Assembly (NCBI GenBank): GCA_050747525.1
Contig: JBOGOC010000013.1
Span: 1 to 26,199, forward strand
Direction: 5' to 3'
From: JBOGOC01 sp050747525
GTDB lineage: Bacteria > Acidobacteriota > Polarisedimenticolia > JACPZX01 > DASXTC01
Length of the DNA stretch: 26,199 bases
The position numbers and the translations under genes are program-made. The number at the start of each line of letters is the position of its first letter. Positions within the stretch are counted from its first letter, which is position 1. A model generated the notes under the pieces. It did no database searches. It had not been told where the DNA came from and worked only from the letters and a program-made list of their open reading frames with translations. Positions 24,601 through 26,199 of the stretch are shown here, one piece after another.

Positions 24601-26199
24601 CAGCAGCACGGGACCGAGCAGCGGAGCGCAGTCCACGCGGGCCGTCGAAACGGCGTCGTCGGGAACCGGTCCGCCTGGAGACGTCGGCGACTGGTCATCG
24701 TAAATCGCCCTCAGCCTCCAGCCGGTCCTCACCTCCACGATCCCGTTGTTGGAGATCGGGTTCGGAGCGCCCGGACGGTCCGAGATGAACTGCAGACGCC
24801 TGGCGTTGGAGTTGTAGTGGTTGCCTCGAGACACGCGGAACGTCTGTACACCCGCGTCATTCGTGAAGGTCAGCCCGGCCTCGGTGTCCTGGATCGCTCC
24901 GTTCGGATCCAGCACCTCGATGCGGCTGCGCAGTCCGATGTTGGTCGCCGTCTCCGCCTGCGGGAACGGGTTGGTCGTGATGCGGCTGCCGTCGGCAACG
25001 CGCAACGTGACCGTGCGGTCCGAGCAGTTGTACACGTCGCGGTTCAGCGAGACCGTGCTTCCCATCCGGTTGTTGTACACCGGGCCCGCGATGGCCAGCG
25101 CGAACGGCTGACCGAAGCTCCCGTTGGGGATGAGCTGCACGTCGTCGCCCGCCGCCACGGTATTCACGACCCCGTTGGCACCAGCGCCGATGTAGGTCAC
25201 GCCCGCGCCGGTCGTCAGCACCGTGTCATCTCCGGCCGGCGCCGTGTTCAGGACGCCGTTGACACCTCGGGAGATCGCCGGAGCGTCGGGCACAGGGGTC
25301 GAGCTGCCCGTGCTCTTGAACCGCACGCGCGCACGATGGAACCCTTGCTCGCCACCGCTGCGGGTAAGACCGAAACCCCCGGCGTCACCGAAGTAGTGGT
25401 GAATCACCTGCTCGGTCGTGTTGGCCGTATCGGGCTCGTTCTGCGGGGCCGCATCGAAGTCCGAGCAGAGCGCACCCGGGTTGGCGTCGTCGAAGCAGGG
25501 GAGCTCCGGGTCGAGGTCCTGATTGCACTCCGCACGCAGCGTGAACTGGCCGGCGAACTCGCGCATCTGGTTGCCGCGCCAGAACTTCACGTACGGGTTG
25601 TTGGCCGTCGGGTCGTAGTACGCCGCCCCCCCGTTCGGGTCCAGCGCCGCGTACGTGCAGAACCCGCAGAAGTCCGGGAACGGACCTTGCGGCGGTGGAT
25701 TAAACAGATTCGTGGTCTGGCAGACCCCCTTGCCGAGGTCGGCGAGGTCGTAGTCGCCCGAGATCACTTCCAGGTCCAGGTCGTTGCGCAGCGTCTCGCC
25801 TTCCGCGTCGTACCAGGCCAGCGATGCCCTCATCTGGTCAAAGCCGTCACGACGGTAGAAGTCGAACGACACCGAGCCGCCCACCGGCACCACGCCGATC
25901 CCCGTCACGCTGCCATCATCGCCCACGCCCCGCGCGCCGCCGTCGAAGTACTCGTCCACCAGGATGAGCCCCGGCGGCACGTTCGGAACAGGCTGCACGT
26001 TGGTGGTGTTGCCCGGCCTGCGCTCCGCACGGTAGGACGTCAGCGGTAGCGTGTTGGCCAGCTCGACCTTGCCGTACCCTTCTTCCGTCGGGCACATCAG
26101 CGGGCCGGCTCCCTGGCACGACGCCAGGTTGCCGGTGCTTGCGAAGTTCGCCGAGTTGATCAGCAGCGCCTTCACCAGCATCCCCGACACGTCCGGGAT
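18670..26199 (-). CDS. Giant secreted subtilase-like protein with TSP type-3 repeats (N-terminus outside window)
   Basis: At least 2,500 residues with no stop to the right edge. The first visible stretch, GMLVKALLINSANF followed by GYGKVELANTLPL and then LAWYDAEG and LRNDLDLEV, is typical of the end of an S8 subtilisin domain and its trailing beta domain. The catalytic residues would lie upstream of the window. Next come beta-rich regions with segments such as GGLGWTLDDMYF and DDGWFIDDIKL (MAM/lectin-like), and a block of calcium-binding TSP3 repeats (about 22300-21430; DTDGDGVGNACENQDIDGDG, DNCPVFYNPADP). A fibronectin-III-like end follows near 19100-18850. Many paired Cys and the aspartate-rich repeats point to an extracellular, calcium-stabilised protein. 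It may be a protease or a surface structure. No C-terminal sorting signal is evident. Confidence 0.85.
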   Translation of the reverse strand: MPDVSGMLVKALLINSANFASTGNLASCQGAGPLMCPTEEGYGKVELANTLPLTSYRAERRPGNTTNVQPVPNVPPGLILVDEYFDGGARGVGDDGSVTGIGVVPVGGSVSFDFYRRDGFDQMRASLAWYDAEGETLRNDLDLEVISGDYDLADLGKGVCQTTNLFNPPPQGPFPDFCGFCTYAALDPNGGAAYYDPTANNPYVKFWRGNQMREFAGQFTLRAECNQDLDPELPCFDDANPGALCSDFDAAPQNEPDTANTTEQVIHHYFGDAGGFGLTRSGGEQGFHRARVRFKSTGSSTPVPDAPAISRGVNGVLNTAPAGDDTVLTTGAGVTYIGAGANGVVNTVAAGDDVQLIPNGSFGQPFALAIAGPVYNNRMGSTVSLNRDVYNCSDRTVTLRVADGSRITTNPFPQAETATNIGLRSRIEVLDPNGAIQDTEAGLTFTNDAGVQTFRVSRGNHYNSNARRLQFISDRPGAPNPISNNGIVEVRTGWRLRAIYDDQSPTSPGGPVPDDAVSTARVDCAPLLGPVLLFPAGGAASGDPLRRTLVTGGCDVGRNVGGRGDFYFDAGEAIVYQVGFANQNVDQPLNLRATLSCTDPVPGLPNPCSFLSPLPQSVELGEVPGGREGIAAWTFNVDVGVKTLATADRAVDLQISFSSRSTDFGDQLAAQVFTFREALQAETEFLNYHTDFPTGGTQAVDRNRDGNILTVPAGSEARNLELQTFKPLNDTGACVALKCTNISRACAIAADCNNPNTAIAAQMPWRFDSTNGGFTAVRAPDMKTGAPGSVQNSLAWFYSTGGGCGWQTQNNGVVGTSGTLNKGTWHAGHGPVGLFRAPNACPEYTMPTDPTTAPLVEFVHDMLDSPVMQRINTAPDARGINYDIRMEAMGWNETQEFIDTSSFFIVEVDSNVDDGGPVTLGDSYSYRTLTPGNNTGPKTGPQNSQRTFGPLRDSDGTLAGKTGANGDEVGVSEPIVQRSETNVIERLLMAFPVADVDGNTRGFQSNTAVDGPSGLPIIPGVCTAGLCTSGDDTKIGVFVCATNAQCTGPGTRIGHTTPWGPLRNREIDIPAGRFEEFRGSSGNRFQFEMNWWLLEGGTGGGLGWTLDDMYFQWSERHPKDQTDTSINDCDRIGANCVGGDGVPGLPNPGTCNRGNIGLACSVNADCQQRVGGNNAARQCGTVAWERLTTHNCTTGIKVAVTDATPAATPVGTCTALKCTAGLASRINTSCAVNADCTCAPGEVAIDARSTTEPLGESFCLAPQGGGIFTGVVQVSGVVDQKGILNVNATQGENFNILASYADPECDQDSDGQLGENNFRDVDGDAIRNFGTDGVSNDISSSDFLAEGQGSSDDDNCFDDVNLFDVFNPANTAQRDNNGSGTITAADCVPSPRNGQCDWDDDGHGDLCDNCPLVANNTQLDTDGDGVGNACENQDIDGDGDVNGADNCPTLYNPSQAGGVRGTFCDDTGDIDGDLVEEVNDNCPNEGAVEAPGPPAPTFAATYNPDQTDNDGDGIGDKCDSEDFDNDLVPNFVDNCPVFYNPADPTFQFQTDSDLDGAVPPAVRRYGTGDDRKGIDTIPGAADYCDPDSTDDGNNGVPDDLIQTASELNCEHSRNGITNMSTTPVSVGNIAVAAVALTDDGTSDFFCTAGDPDPNNPPSLPQSCPQENPGSPNNDAFCNTPPGGTDGICAAVPDGQADPGELSAVRLTMVNSSLDKVGTPIPLNNLTVGIRPLTPSVGCTPRAQVFMGNMAAGATGVQTPVGALNFIVDPANPGPGRSSAAKLAEAEFTLTAVADGIEGVPEQKFKFFVDLDRIDSPAIANNCPSSPGAGNLCEDFDTNRNGVPGIQFSRLPVSTTPGDILRANGDATDDILGYTMDTGASPTGADGRICTDDNQGFVGCAAPVAEENDWHLHSVFEYPGASYDIAGLGPGVGAPDGGKAHLGVRSMHMGRHLSATSTLVDTLRLRQVSAFVLDSQGDPNIPGVVIGPATSLEFWHMISVPDDENFGSGFVPPDTSFGGGQVQVSLLGTDGKFERWQQLTPNFNGYDGSIQETISLCGFDPGDDQIPPNNETMCNFSPLFIDMGDVFGTDTTCVTDTDNNDAAHKDCGDITCAPGPGCTESSSTASGGVWTRSAFNLSPFAGRVARLRWIGMVEGGWSFATQRSALEPDPGGIAYQYFDGDDGWFIDDIKLTDIRQTAAIITPDTVTGLSVCTTGQATGNCGVVAVSVANSVAFGTRRLVGLDSLLQPVSLDARGSTAANDPNTGATEGACENGVLQFQWEQLDIVSGSVTDVLSAFSPQGNVNVAPSRDALYRVRVRCSSDLSCLGQQDVVVKAYTGDGSDLGPQTALNAAGVANEVGLDVIGGATATIQWPSRVQPPGISGYDLFRYTHTGANLGITDMFSGNTFDGSCFANAVPATALGTLVSTTDASLPAVGQSYMYQVGHSSTNLLGIAPLGVQPPSTFGLCDPTTSLCRTGNAGKVGLACVPGAGGNNFCGRPNELVTAGATCP
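21430..22300 (-). repeat. Thrombospondin type-3 repeat block within the giant protein
   Basis: About five to six degenerate units with the DxDxDGxxDxxDNCP pattern, for example DWDDDGHGDLCDNCP, DTDGDGVGNAC, DIDGDGDVNGADNCP, DNDGDGIGDKC and DNDLVPNFVDNCP. Each unit binds calcium through aspartates and is usually locked by a disulphide. Units are separated by variable inserts, including one of about 30 residues rich in Pro and Ala. Confidence 0.85.

Overview
The window is GC-rich bacterial DNA that divides at about position 14,200 into an integrated phage-like element (left) and chromosomal housekeeping DNA (right). The host is probably an environmental, high-GC bacterium of the Acidobacteriota / deltaproteobacteria type. 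This is inferred from the ami-gerMN-murI-rph-rdgB gene order and from a giant secreted protein with thrombospondin-3 repeats; no marker gene in the window settles it.

Element, minus-strand block (1-3800). Four overlapping genes are read leftward: a D12-class DNA adenine methylase, a ParB-like nuclease-domain protein, a terminase small-subunit-like HTH protein, and a GpA-type terminase large subunit that runs off the left edge. This is a phage DNA-packaging block.

Element, plus-strand block (3910-11075). It holds a 54-aa protein, a K/A-rich protein with a ribbon-helix-helix-like end, a terminator, an unrecognised 239-aa protein behind a promoter and hairpin, and an excisionase-like and a second small HTH protein. 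These are followed by a RepB-primase/RepA-helicase fusion and a tightly coupled run: zinc-ribbon-like protein, TubC-docking-like protein, 55-aa protein, DUF2924, large serine recombinase, HTH protein. Many junctions are 4-bp GTGA or 1-bp TGATG overlaps. The end of the helicase gene carries repeated AAGTGCC / GGCACTT motifs that could be iterons.

Element, cargo at the right edge (11052-13900, minus). A two-gene operon with visibly lower GC encodes a DUF4365 (DREN)-APAZ protein and a short prokaryotic Argonaute (MID-PIWI only, catalytic tetrad lost), joined by an ATGA overlap. This matches the SPARDA class of short-Argonaute defence systems. Upstream lies an elaborate dyad array (TGTTAAGC-n5-GCTTAACA plus extra half-sites). 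The operon sits next to a tRNA-Asn(GUU) gene, a typical junction for integrated elements. It therefore looks like defence cargo at the end of a prophage or phage-plasmid-like element.

Chromosome (14202-26199, all minus). In direction of transcription from the right there is a giant secreted subtilase-like protein with TSP3 repeats (N-terminus outside the window) and a strong intrinsic terminator. Next come N-acetylmuramoyl-L-alanine amidase, a GerMN lipoprotein, glutamate racemase, RNase PH and XTP/dITP diphosphatase in one overlapping operon, and then tRNA-Asn with a near-consensus promoter and its own terminator-like hairpin.
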